This document shows, one piece after another, positions 34,401-42,518 of a stretch of 64,000 bases of DNA; position 1 is the first letter of the stretch, and every line of letters starts with the position of its first letter. The position numbers and the translations under genes are program-made. The stretch is from Anastrepha obliqua (lineage: Eukaryota; Arthropoda; Insecta; Diptera; Tephritidae). The stretch is from contig NC_072893.1 of NCBI RefSeq assembly GCF_027943255.1, positions 60,606,001 to 60,670,000 on the forward strand, read 5' to 3'. Below the pieces are notes generated by a model. That model had not been told where the DNA came from. It searched no databases and saw only the letters and a program-made list of their open reading frames with translations.

Positions 34401-37400
34401 ACGAAAGAGGTATGAAAATCTCTCTATTTTAATATATTTTTGAATAGGGTTGCCACCTTTTTGAACAACTTATTTCCGTAAAATGGGTATTCTAGTGAAT
34501 AATATTCGGCGAACCCCAAATCACTCAAAGCTTTCCATGCTCAACACTAATGTGGAGCTTAGTAATAGATGAACTCTTGTTGGAATTAGACCGCAACGAT
34601 TTATTATTTCATGGCAACGCTGACGACATAGTCATAATATGTAGAAGGAGACTATATGTAACAGAATTCAACTAGAATTAAGACTAACTAAAAGGTGGTG
34701 TGTTAAGGTAAAACAAAAACAACCATCGTATCATTCACAAGGGAACACAAACTCAAACATCTTAAAATAATTATTTAATTTGGTATGAAAGTGCCAAATG
34801 CTAAAATTCTTAGGTAAAACATTCATCAAAAATTACTATGAACGGCACACATAGAAGAAGTGGAGAGAAAGGTAGAGTATTCAAGACGTCTAAATCGGTG
34901 TTTAGACCGAGTTTTTCCTCCAATTTATAGAAATTAATGGTATCTCTGAATATCAGATGGTTTTTTAGAAGTTTTTTTGTGGCAGAAATAAATGGGCACG
35001 GTGGTTTGCTGTTGCCCGCCGAGGAAAATTGTTTGATCTACTCCCACACAAATAAAATCGCTTTGACGGCCGCCCATTGTTTATTTTTCATAACCTATTT
35101 CAAAAGTTTCGATGGAATTTATATTTGGCATTTACGTTTTTCAGTCCATAGTATTAAAAAGTTTCAATAAATTTTAGGAGTAAACGTTTGGAGCTAGCAA
35201 AATTTCAAACTGTATTTCAATAGCAATAATTTACAATATCCGTTTCACTTTCTTTCTTCAAAAGTCTTGTATTCATTCCACTAGTAACAAGCACTGATTT
35301 TTTGTACAAAATCAACACGTGTATTTCACGTTGTGTTTTGCGAAAAAAATCACAATGTATATATTACTAGATTTCTTAAAAAAAATCGAATGAAGTTTGA
35401 ACGGGGAATTAGAATTAATTCTTAAAATTAATCGGCTCTTAGGCGACTTAGGCATCTTCTTCATGATTTGAACCAGCTTCTCTGCGTAGCTCGTTCACAA
35501 ACAGGACTAGATTTTGCGAACTTGATGCACAAGTTGCTTTAAATCATGGACTGGCCTTCCGACAAGATGCGTTTTCATAGCTCTCCACACATTTTCAATG
35601 GGGTTGGCGTCTGGGGACTGGGAAGGCCAGTCCAATACTGTGACGCCATTTGCTTGTTTTGTTGTTTCTTAATGGATTTTTCTGGGAGCAGTGGTTTTGA
35701 TGATGTGGGACGGTAGGATATGTTCGCCTCCTTCAGTCGACATTCGATGGTGTTGATACTCACATCTGTTCCCTTTTTAGCAAGAATTATGCGTGCTTGG
35801 CGTTGTCACAAAGAAGAGTCCCGCTTAAAAACTTGGGCGATAACTTTATCCAGCTTTTTTGTTGTCACTCGTTTCAAAAAAAAAAATCATCAACATTTTT
35901 TGTTGTACACCTTATACCGCTGATTCCACATCACAACAAACTTTTTTGATTTTTTAATCACTTTGCAGCCGCGGCATAAGATAATTTCGGCCCTTCCAAA
36001 TGCGTTCATAAAAAGACCGCCTCAAGACGCTTCGCGTAGGTTCCACTCATTTTTGTTTGATTGCGTTTACGGGAAAGTTTCAAACGGCACTAACCTGAGT
36101 TAGCACGTGCGTCGTAGCCCTTGAGTTGGACTATTATGCAGCAAAAAGCAGAACGAAATACCTATATCTTGAAGTTACATGAAAAAAAAACGATTTTTTT
36201 TCTTCAGACTCAGACTGTATCATAAGTATATCTTATTTTGGCTTCTCATAGATTAGTTTGGCGAAAAAGAAATCCATTATTTTTGCGCCAATATAATGGC
36301 ATTTAGTACTATTTAAATTTGTGATAAAAAATGCCATAAACTTTTCTTATGCAAGCCAGTAAATGTATTGAACAGAATCCTAAATTTGGTGTTAATATGT
36401 AGGCATCAAGAAAATGATAACTAAATAACTAAATAAAAAAGTGATGCTTATATTTAGTTATACTAATAAAATAAATTAATTACGTAAAAGCCACATGTAA
36501 GCTACACAAATGAATAAAGAAAATACATATATATGTATATTGCTACTACCAACCGCATTTCATTTATTATTGTTCCTACATCTAAGCGTTTGTAACGGGT
36601 GATCAATTAAGAGGAGTTTTTTTCATTTGCGTTTTTTTTTACAGATCGCGCGCGAGTTGTGGCAAACTGTCATCGTGGATCTGTTGAACAGCGTTTGGCA
36701 TTTCATCATGGAAAGACTCACACCGCAACAACGTCTACAAATTGTTCAACTGTATTATGAAAATCAGCGTTCTGTGACAAATGTTTTTCGTGCGCTTAGA
36801 CCGCATTATGGTCAACATAATCGGCCTGCCTTAAACACTATTCGACATACCATCAACAAATTTGAATCCGAATATTCATTGGTGGATAATTCTCGACCGA
36901 ATAGACCACGTCCAGCAAGAAGCATTGAGAATATAGCGGCAGTAGCAGAGAGTGTACATGAAAACCGCGATGAATCGATTCGGTACCGTTCTCAGCAACT
37001 TGGACTGTCGTATGGAACAACTTGGTCAATTTTACGGAAGAATCTTCATTTAAAAGCATACAAAATACAGCTCGTACAAGAACTAAAGCCAAATGACCTT
37101 CCTGCACGTCACCGTTTTGCTGATTGGGCTCTTGAAAAGATTGAAGAAGATCCGCTGTTTTCGAGCAAAATTTTGTTCAGCGATGAGGCGCATTTCTGGC
37201 CCAATGGTTACATCAATAAGCAAAATTGCCGTATTTGGGATGAAGAGCAACCAGAACAGGTTCAAGAGCTACCTTTACACCCAGAAAAAACAACGGTCTG
37301 GTGTGGTTTATGGGCTGGTGGAATCATCGGTCCATATTTTTTCAAAAATGATGATGGCCGCAACGTAACTGTGAATGGTGCTCGCTACCGTACCATGATA

Positions 37401-38064
37401 TCGGACTTTTTGCTACCTGAAATTGAATCTAATGATCTCTACGACATTTGGTCTCAACAAGACGGAGCCACTTGCCATACAGCTCGTGAAACAGTGACTT
37501 TATTGAGAAGTCATTTCGGAGAGAAGCTGATTTCACGTTTAGGACCTGTGAGTTGGCCACCAAGATCTTGTGATATCACACTTTGGACTTTTTTCTTTGG
37601 GGATTCGTGAAGTCCAAGGTCTATGCTGATAAACCAGCTACGATTGAAGCTCTGGAAGCCAACATTACGCGTGTTATTCACGACATACCAGTCGAAATGC
37701 TCGAACGAGTGATTGGAAATTGGACCTTCAGAATGGACCACCTTAAGCGTAGTTGCGGCCAACATTTGAATGAAGTCATATTCAAAAAGTAAATGTCAAA
37801 GAATGTCCTTTCAAATGGTAAATAAAGGTTTTGAACATAATTTACATTTTTGTTTTTTTTTTAACTATTGAAAAAATCACCTCATGATTGATCACCCGTT
37901 ATTTAAAAGTTGTTTGGTGACTCAACTTTATTTTCCCAAGTACAAATTGGACGACGATTTAAAATTAAATTTAGAGTTTTGCTTTAGAGAAAATTTATTA
38001 CTCACCCAGACTTGTCGGTCCCGTCCTCATTTGCCAAGTTGGTTTCAGTGCTTGTGTAATCCAT
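27985..38064 (-). CDS. moody: Moody: rhodopsin-like GPCR of the glial blood-brain barrier, five coding exons, two tails
   Basis: Join 38064-38006, 32524-32384, 30565-30395, 29333-28555, 28490-27985 for 551 aa. Using the donor 4 nt further on (exon to 28551) shifts the last exon and stops at 28019 (541 aa). All junctions have GT-AG borders and keep frame. In Drosophila, Moody acts in surface glia and, through G-protein signalling, organises septate junctions sealing the brain barrier (family knowledge). Visible here: TM1 about 26-51, TM2 62-84, TM3 100-122 with NRY (123-125) replacing DRY, TM4 142-163, TM5 191-216, a long third loop, TM6 295-318 and TM7 330-350 with NPIIY (343-347). C99 and C178 are the usual extracellular disulfide pair. 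The tail motif VGGDIILEEEEE resembles the Drosophila tail as I recall it. Tre1 is the closest alternative family member, but the loop motifs and two-frame tail favour moody. Confidence 0.93.
28019..28490 (-). CDS. moody: moody last exon, tail frame 2 (158 aa after junction), alternative donor
   Basis: If the preceding exon ends at 28551 (donor GTAC|GTAAGC, 4 nt downstream), the same exon is read in another frame: GTEMERYRIEQQPQSNN, stopping at 28019. It is open for all of its 157 codons. This tail is Q/N/S-rich, then basic (FSRGRHNSRGRGRSSN), and ends KHKCHSR, unlike the acidic frame-1 tail. Drosophila moody is known to make two isoforms with different C-termini by alternative splicing, which supports real use; I have no expression data here. 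Confidence 0.8.
28551..29333 (-). CDS. moody: moody exon 4 (TM4 to TM7) with two tandem donors
   Basis: Acceptor TTTCAAAG|G completes the Arg of NRY. The exon covers TM4, the second extracellular loop, TM5, the third loop (N-rich, with KDQREMRAKRNEWR just before TM6), TM6 and TM7. It ends at 28555 (donor GTACGT) or 28551 (donor GTAAGC). Confidence 0.92.
29427..29748 (+). repeat. SINE, full length, tRNA-like head
   Basis: The head is GGCGTGCGCGGTAGCCGAAT with an A-box-like GTAGCCGAATAGGTTGG. A B-box GTCGGTTCGAATCTC lies about 50 bp on. That box spacing, plus an extra arm (TTCAGAGAGAACGTC), fits a class II (Ser or Leu) tRNA ancestor. The body ends in GTACGGGCCAATTATATATG and a short ATGT tail. 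Confidence 0.85.
29945..30190 (+). repeat. Diverged repeat, partner at 51840..52090
   Basis: It shares with the second site the order GAxGxxTCAAAxTTxAATTGA, then CGTTTTTCTCGA, then GCTTTTTGAGTTACGA, then GAGCGATATGTAAATTTC. Identity is moderate, so both are old copies of an unplaced family. There is no supported ORF. Confidence 0.4.
30395..30565 (-). CDS. moody: moody exon 3 (TM2 end to TM3)
   Basis: This exon is too short for an ORF scan but clear in translation: (S)LCMADLLFCAIVLPFSAL, then RFIQGTWTHGSFLCKLIPF, then the TM3 stretch ending MITIN and AG of the NRY Arg codon. Acceptor ATATTACAG|C, donor AACAG|GTAAG. Confidence 0.93.
30566..32383 (-). other. moody intron 2
   Basis: 1.8 kb. The LINE tail at 32095..32352 ends 32 bp from the donor. 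The remainder is AT-rich; plus ORFs at 30991 and 31601 have no recognisable features. Confidence 0.8.
32095..32352 (+). pseudogene. RTE-type LINE reverse transcriptase, C-terminal scrap
   Basis: One plus frame reads WHVCRMQDERILRKVLDARM, then RPRKRWLDDAEDDLRSEGV, two in-frame stops, and EEAKAPNEL before its end. This is the conserved C-terminus of RTE-like LINE proteins (GHV..R..RGRPRKRWLDD). It ends in an ATGATGAT tail. The orientation is opposite to moody. Confidence 0.75.
32384..32524 (-). CDS. moody: moody exon 2 (TM1 and start of TM2)
   Basis: Acceptor GTTTTCAG|G, then FSPALLTFAGVATFT, GIFGNFLTVAALYKCPKVRN (the N of GxxGN is the class A N1.50 position) and AAAFII. It ends at donor ATAAG|GTATGT, and the AG joins C of exon 3 to make Ser. 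Confidence 0.93.
32816..33734. mobile_element. TTAA-bounded element, second member, with nested SINE
   Basis: The left end is TTAAGGGGACCAGGTGGTTT. The right end, reverse complemented, is TTAAGGGGTCCCGATGGTCC followed by CAATGGTTTAG. Without the 294-bp SINE it is about 625 bp, close in size and composition to the element at 26761..27467: poly-T/poly-A tracts, no ORF, TTAA borders and a G-run next to TTAA. The inverted repeats are weaker here. Confidence 0.5.
32881..33174 (+). repeat. SINE with a deletion in the tRNA-like head
   Basis: The head CCGGCCGCCGTGGCCGAATG and the arm TATTCGAAATTCAGAGAATT run directly into AAGAAAAAGTTTTTTTCTAA, so the B-box segment has been lost. The body is well preserved, and the 3' tail is (ATGT)n at 33157-33172. 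Confidence 0.9.
33961..34470. repeat. Diverged tandem repeat, about 107-132 bp units
   Basis: A GGGYTGCCACCTGTTTGAAA-like block recurs at 33961, 34069, 34191, 34323 and 34447. Each is followed 60-90 bp later by a variant of ATAxGGGTGTCAAATGAAAG. Unit lengths vary with indels, so it is an old array. There is no ORF. Confidence 0.65.
35430..36060 (-). pseudogene. Tc1-family transposase relic
   Basis: Minus-strand fragments give an N-terminal KxxVTTKKLDKVIAQVF-like stretch, and later VLDWPSQSPDANPIENVW followed by RAMKTHLVGRPVHDLKQL. SPDANPIEN contains the Glu of the DD34E triad of Tc1 transposases. Much of the middle is missing or frame-shifted. The terminal repeats were not found. Confidence 0.75.
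36595..37899 (+). mobile_element. DD41D (rosa-like) transposon, almost intact, 1305 bp
   Basis: The termini ACGGGTGATCAATTAAGAGG (left) and ACGGGTGATCAATCATGAGG (right, opposite strand) are imperfect inverted repeats of about 31 bp ending in TTTTTTCA. TA duplications lie at 36593..36594 and 37900..37901. The element sits 106 bp from the donor of moody coding exon 1, in the opposite orientation to the gene. Confidence 0.93.
36708..37792 (+). pseudogene. DD41D transposase with a single frameshift
   Basis: MERLTPQQRLQIVQLYYE opens a helix-turn-helix region. SIENIAAVAESVHENRDESI is the linker. The catalytic sites are ILFSDEAHFW, WSQQDGATCHTA and, after the frameshift, LDFFLWG. Counting from the second Asp to the Asp of LDFF leaves 41 residues between, the DD41D pattern of rosa-type elements. 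A single-base loss near 37578 (at the WPPRSCDIT stretch) breaks the frame; the C-terminus resumes as FVKSKVYADKP and stops at 37792. Apart from this it is full length (about 361 codons), so the insertion looks recent. The parent family was described from the fruit fly Ceratitis rosa (recalled). Confidence 0.88.
38006..38064 (-). CDS. moody: moody exon 1 (start codon, N-terminus)
   Basis: MDYTSTETNLANEDGTDKSG, with the Gly codon split by donor GG|GTGAGTAA. The ATG is preceded directly by TTTTTTCTTTTTCACAG|A, an excellent splice acceptor, so at least one non-coding exon lies further upstream (38.1 kb or beyond). The extracellular N-terminus is short and acidic, as expected, with no signal peptide. 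Confidence 0.88.
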
Positions 38065-38231
38065 TCTGTGAAAAAGAAAAAAGACGGTTAACTCAATCTT
38101 GATATTGTTAATTTTATATCGGCTTGCGTGGCCGCTTTGTTGGGACTCTATCAGATATGAAATTAATCGAAAAGTAAATAAAGGAATTATAGTACAGAAC
38201 TTCGTTAAGAAAATGTACAACTAAACTCAAC

Positions 38232-38350
38232 CCTGTTATTATTGTAACAGCATAAATTCATCTTAAGAAATAATGCTGGTATAACAGTCTTTGGCCGGAT
38301 ATAAATTTTGGCCGCTCAGGCTACGTAGAACTGACTGTCTGGGAGCGAAT
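38232..38350 (-). repeat. Diverged copy of the (CAA)-tailed repeat
   Basis: On minus: CAGTCAGTTCTACGTAGCC, TTTATATCCGGCCAAAGAC, TACCAGCAT, then TATGCTGTTACAATAATAAC. It aligns in order with 995..1133. Confidence 0.55.
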
Positions 38351-38409
38351 ATTTGTTACCAGAATTTAAATTTTTTTTCAGAAACGAAAACGACTCTTGA
38401 GTACTAAAT

Positions 38410-38650
38410 TTAACCTTATTGTTGTTGTTGTAGCAATTTCCAGTACGGTGTAGTCATCGGTCGTCCGTCTATCTCATCTAACGGTAGGCCCTGGAAACAT
38501 GCTGTTTCAACCACCGAGGGACCAAAGTGAGAAAGTAAGGGGGCATGTGATTAGGTGCATCGTGCAGTGTACCTTCATATGCCGGACATACGTTGAGTAT
38601 TTCGGGATCGATTCTGACAGCCCCTTCTATGCACCGGAATGTCTCGAGTT
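38410..38650 (-). pseudogene. Jockey-type LINE, extreme C-terminus and 3' tail
   Basis: On minus, reading in broken frames: IDPEILNVCPAYEGTLHDA, resembling the CPxC...H Cys-rich tail, then VETACFQGLPLDEIDGRPM, then TTPYWKLL followed by (CAA)n. That closing motif is common to jockey-clade elements of flies (from memory). It is truncated and frame-shifted. Confidence 0.6.
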
Positions 38651-39624
38651 TTTCTCGGCAGGAGCCCCAGTAAACTAGCCCTATCTCACAAATTTAACCT
38701 TGTCTTCCATTTCGGTAGCCTTTGTGGAGTGCAATGTTTTTCTTAGAAAATAAATATTTATTTTTTGCCCATTTGCGGCATAAACATAAAGATCAGATGG
38801 TTCACCAGCTCTGGAGCGTGCAACTTTTAATTATCGATGATAAAAGAAATCGTTGTCTAAAATCAACTTGTAATTTGCAAATATTGACCTTGCGCTTTAT
38901 AGATGCCATGACTCATGGATGAACGCCAAGAAGGTCGCATTCGTGAAAGTAGTACGTCTTCTCTTTTATGAGGTTCACTTAGAATTTTTGCTTCAATTAG
39001 ATTGTTCAACAATTTTTTCATTACTAATCGTGTAGACAATCGAAGTAATATAATTGAAATTTAATCAATATTATAAATTTATTTCATGAATACTTTCTGA
39101 TTTTTATTTATTGGTTTAAAATTAATTTTTTCGCTCACCAGCAATGACTATTTTTTAATGTAAGCTTTATTAATCTCTTAAAAAGCTTAATTTTTTTCTC
39201 AATAATAGATGTAAGTTAAATAAAAACTATTTTATTGTTGTATTATTAATTATTTCATTATTTTTAATTGTTTTTCATTTTTGAAAAAAAAATTCTGCTC
39301 AAAACTAATGATAATTTTTTATTTTCCAAAACAGAAATGCCAAAACGTCGTACAGCCTAGATCCAACGACTAATAAATATAAAATTTTGTAATAGTAACA
39401 TTTTTTTCGTTAGGTTCAAACAGATCCTTCCATCCACATATCTTCAAAGAAAATTAGCGGAGGGACTATCAAAAGGAACCAAGATCCACTGAATTTATAC
39501 ACAGATGACTTGAAATTGGGTGGAAAAATAGGTGTACGAGTTTTCATCAAGAAATCCTCCATTGAATTCAAAATAGAGTTTCCCAACGAAGTGAAGCATC
39601 CACCATTAATATCCCTAGAGTTTT
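38651..39624. other. Gene-free AT-rich stretch
   Basis: No supported gene or repeat. The plus ORF 38722..38922 is unplaced; 39000-39350 is strongly AT-rich. It may carry non-coding 5' exons of moody that I cannot recognise by sequence alone. Confidence 0.4.
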
Positions 39625-39807
39625 AAGCCGTCTCTGAACGGCGAATGGCCTAGCTTTTTCATGCCGGAAATACTCTCGGAGGTTTGCCATTGCCTGCCGA
39701 GGGTCGACCGCTATTAGAAAAAAACTTTTCCTATCATGCACGGAGATTCAGACCTAGGCACTCACGAATGGTAGTCACGTATCAACCATTCGGCTACGGC
39801 GGCCGCT
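39625..39807 (-). repeat. SINE, internally deleted
   Basis: The head on minus (GCGGCCGCCGTAGCCGAATG, GACTACCATTCGTGAGTGCC) and body blocks (GCAGGCAATGGCAAACCTCC, GAGTATTTCCGGCATGAAAA) are present. The 3' end after the CTTAAAA block is missing. Confidence 0.8.
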
Positions 39808-41066
39808 TTTCTTTCATACCTTTCTCTTTAGTTACATCCACTGGAATTGCTTCCATGAACATAATCAACTCAAGCCGCCTTTCTCGAAACAGGCTTGGCC
39901 ATATCAGGTGATTTATTACAAATATGCCACTTTTGGTGTTTTTTCACAAAGCTAGCTATTTTCAGCAGATATTCCCGATTATACCCTTCATGATGTCTAA
40001 AAATAATGGCTAATTCATTGTTTATCCCTCTAGAAAGAGTCTCGAATGCATTCCAGCCAGGGTCTCGGCCGCTTTTAAGTCTCAGGTATCTCAAATTTTC
40101 CGTATTTGTAATTTATTAAGAAGCTTATGAAAAGGCAGAAAATTCCTCTTTTTATGGCAAAAAGCAACATTGAAAACTTCTTTGCGTTTACAAAAATTTT
40201 TTGGTAGAAACAGTTTGGGTTCTTTAGCTCACTGTTCAACTCTTCAAATTACTGAAATAATAAAATTCGTGTTGTACCAAATAATATTAAAAAAATATGT
40301 ACATATGGGTGAAGAATTAAGTTTTGACTTTTTTATTTAAAGTTCAGACAACTTTTTAGTAGCTCACGGCATAAATGAAACAGTTAAATGTAAAGATATG
40401 ATCATAGTCATAACACCATAGCCGATTTGTCGATTAGTCATGCTCTAACCATAAAAAACTGAGATTGAAGTAGAACCAATGAAAACATTTGCATTTTGTC
40501 ATAAAAACAAGGATAAATCAAGACTAAGTCAATTAATTTTTCGTCGTTCCGTTCTAATATTCAAATTCTTATCGCAAATATCAAAACAAATGTAATGTAT
40601 TTCACAGCTGCTTACCGTTACGCGGAAAACCAAAATTCAATAAACGAGGTGTGTTCAAAAAGTAATGCAAATTTTGAATTTTCGCAGGTTACGTATATTC
40701 GAATTTCGATTTTTTTGTGTGAATCGAATTTTTTTTAGGATCGAATTCTAATATTGCGGAAAAGTTGCAGCCCAATCGAACGATATCTTCAGTCGCTAGC
40801 AGAGTCCTCAAATTTTGAAATTTCGGTTTAAATTCTGAACAATTTTAACTTTTTTGAAAATACTATTTGTTATCATACCGATATATGTTAGACACAAATT
40901 TTATATGAGAAGGCTCACCGAAACAATTTAATTCACTACACTCCACTCTGTTTGTTTGATCAAGCAATACGTTTATGGAGCTCCCAGCTCCTCCTTGTAC
41001 TGCGAGTTGAATTGAAGTTACAGCAATTACATTGTCTATTTTTTCTTCCGCTTTATTCGAAAGATA

Positions 41067-41720
41067 TTGTTTCGTATGAAAGCATTTAATTATAATCTTT
41101 TATTAAAAGTTTATATGACGACAATGGCATTAACCAAATTTTCCCTAAGACAAACGTTTAATTGCCCATTGTTTGGAAGTCCTAAAGATTTGCCAGATCA
41201 TCAACTACCAAGTTATGAAGATGTAATGAGATGTTGTTTTTTTCAAAGACGGGAACTGGGAGTAGAGTCAAGAGGAAACAGAGAGCCGGCTTTTCGGATC
41301 ATAGCCGGACAAGTTGCCAAGAAAATCATTTGTATTTATAACAAGGCTTCTATTCGCACAGTTTCACATTCACGTGTAATATACATGATAAATGAGTATC
41401 ATAAAAAGTACAGAGAAATTAAAAAGGGTTTGTATTCTGCACATAGAAGTCGTGCTTTCAAAAAACGTGCTGGTGACTTTAAGGCGAATACTTCCCGACT
41501 TTTGATATTTCAGCTTGTAAGTCTCAAGATTTTACAACTTGCTCATGTCCAAGAGAAAAAAAAGTTTCTCAAAAAGAGTAAGCTTTTCTGTCAGACCAAA
41601 GAGGTGCTCGTATAGGCCGTTTCGGAATAGTGGACATACCTGAAACAAAGAAACTTATAGAAAGACAACGACGCCGCGATGAGATGACCAAGCAAATTAC
41701 TAATAAAAAATTCTGTGGTC
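41067..41720 (+). pseudogene. Unplaced ORF with CxC cysteine motif inside the mariner
   Basis: About 180 codons from 41067, then a frame change near 41500 and one stop. Segments: TKFSLRQTFNCPLFGSPKD, LPSYEDVMRCCFFQRRELGV, NKASIRTVSHSRVIYMINEY, then (other frame) FDISACKSQDFTTCSCPREK and FLSDQRGARIGRFGIVDI. The C...C-x-C cluster with FLxDQR reminds me of a repetitive hypothetical-protein family seen in many arthropod genomes; I cannot name it. It is not mariner-like. Two lesions make it a pseudogene here. Confidence 0.5.
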
Positions 41721-41739
41721 CAGAAAACTATCCCTCTTG

Positions 41740-42462
41740 CTCTACGTCCGGCTGCAATATATCCGCAAAATTCGTACCAAAACTGCTCAATTTCAACCAA
41801 AAGCAGCATCGCATGAATATTGATAATGAGATGTTGGACTCTGTCCGCGACGACCCAAATTTGCTCCAGAGGGTCATAACTGGTGACGAATCGTGGGTTT
41901 ATGGCTATGACGTGGAAACTAAAGCTCAATCATCTCAATGGAAACTGCCGCACGAACCAAAACCGAAAAATGTGCGCCAAGTTCGGTCGAATGTAAAAGT
42001 TTTGATTAACGTTTTCTTCGATTGCAGGGGCGTTGTGCATCATGAGTTCTTGCCACAGGGTAAAACGGTCAATAAGGAATATTATTTGCAAGTTATGTGC
42101 AATTTGCGCTAAACAATCCGCCAGAAACGCCCGGATTTGTGGAAGAACAAAAATTGGCTCTTGCATTACGATAACGCCCCTGCTCACACATCGTAGTTGG
42201 GCGCGACCTTTTGGCCAAAAACAACACACTAATGATGCCACAGCCACCGGATTCCCCAGATCTCAGATCTGGCCCCCTGTGCCTTTTTCTTGTTCCCGAA
42301 ACTGAAGAAACCCATGAAAGGACGACCCTACGCTACGATTGACGAGATAAAGACGGCATCGAAGGAGGAGCTGAACAAGAAGATTGGAAAAAACGATGGC
42401 ACAAGTGCATAACATCTCATGGGGATTACTTTGAAGGGGACAAAATAGATATTAATGAATAA
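41740..42462 (+). pseudogene. Mariner transposase, C-terminal two thirds, broken
   Basis: KFVPKLLNFNQKQHRM, then VITGDESWVYGYDVET with the first Asp, SNVKVLINVFFDCRGVVHHE and FLPQGKTVNKEYYLQVM. Frameshifts after about 42110 break the LHYDNAPAHT site and the SPDLAPC site. The last residues are YFEGDKIDINE. It is the same broad type as the mariner at 57950..58800. Confidence 0.85.
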
Positions 42463-42518
42463 ATAAATAATTTTTGAAAAAACACAAAATTTGCGGTACT
42501 TTTTGAACACACCTCGTA

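Larger units (their letters stand above)
32525..38005 (-). other. moody intron 1 (5.48 kb)
   Basis: It contains a TTAA-ended element with a nested SINE, a divergent tandem array, a Tc1 relic and a DD41D transposon, listed separately. The remaining DNA (34480-35420, 36070-36590) shows nothing I can name. The plus ORF 34937..35170 has no supporting features. Confidence 0.85.
40645..42516 (+). mobile_element. Mariner element whose 5' half is replaced by foreign sequence
   Basis: The left terminus CGAGGTGTGTTCAAAAAGTA and the right terminus (opposite strand), CGAGGTGTGTTCAAAAAGTA followed by CCGCAAATTTTG, match closely. TA follows the right end; AA precedes the left, so that duplication is mutated. 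At 1872 bp it is longer than a normal mariner (about 1.3 kb). Its transposase starts only in the middle (about 41740). The region from about 40900 to 41710 holds a different ORF. Confidence 0.75.

Noticed and set aside
34937..35170. Secreted protease fragment (TAAHCLF looks like the trypsin TAAHC motif)
   Set aside because: TAAHC resembles the serine protease His motif, but the preceding residues lack the fold's pattern, no Asp or Ser motif follows, and it lies in the moody intron. It is probably chance.
41630..42112. Intact mariner transposase gene
   Set aside because: The N-terminal part is a different protein and frameshifts follow near 42110, so it cannot encode an enzyme.
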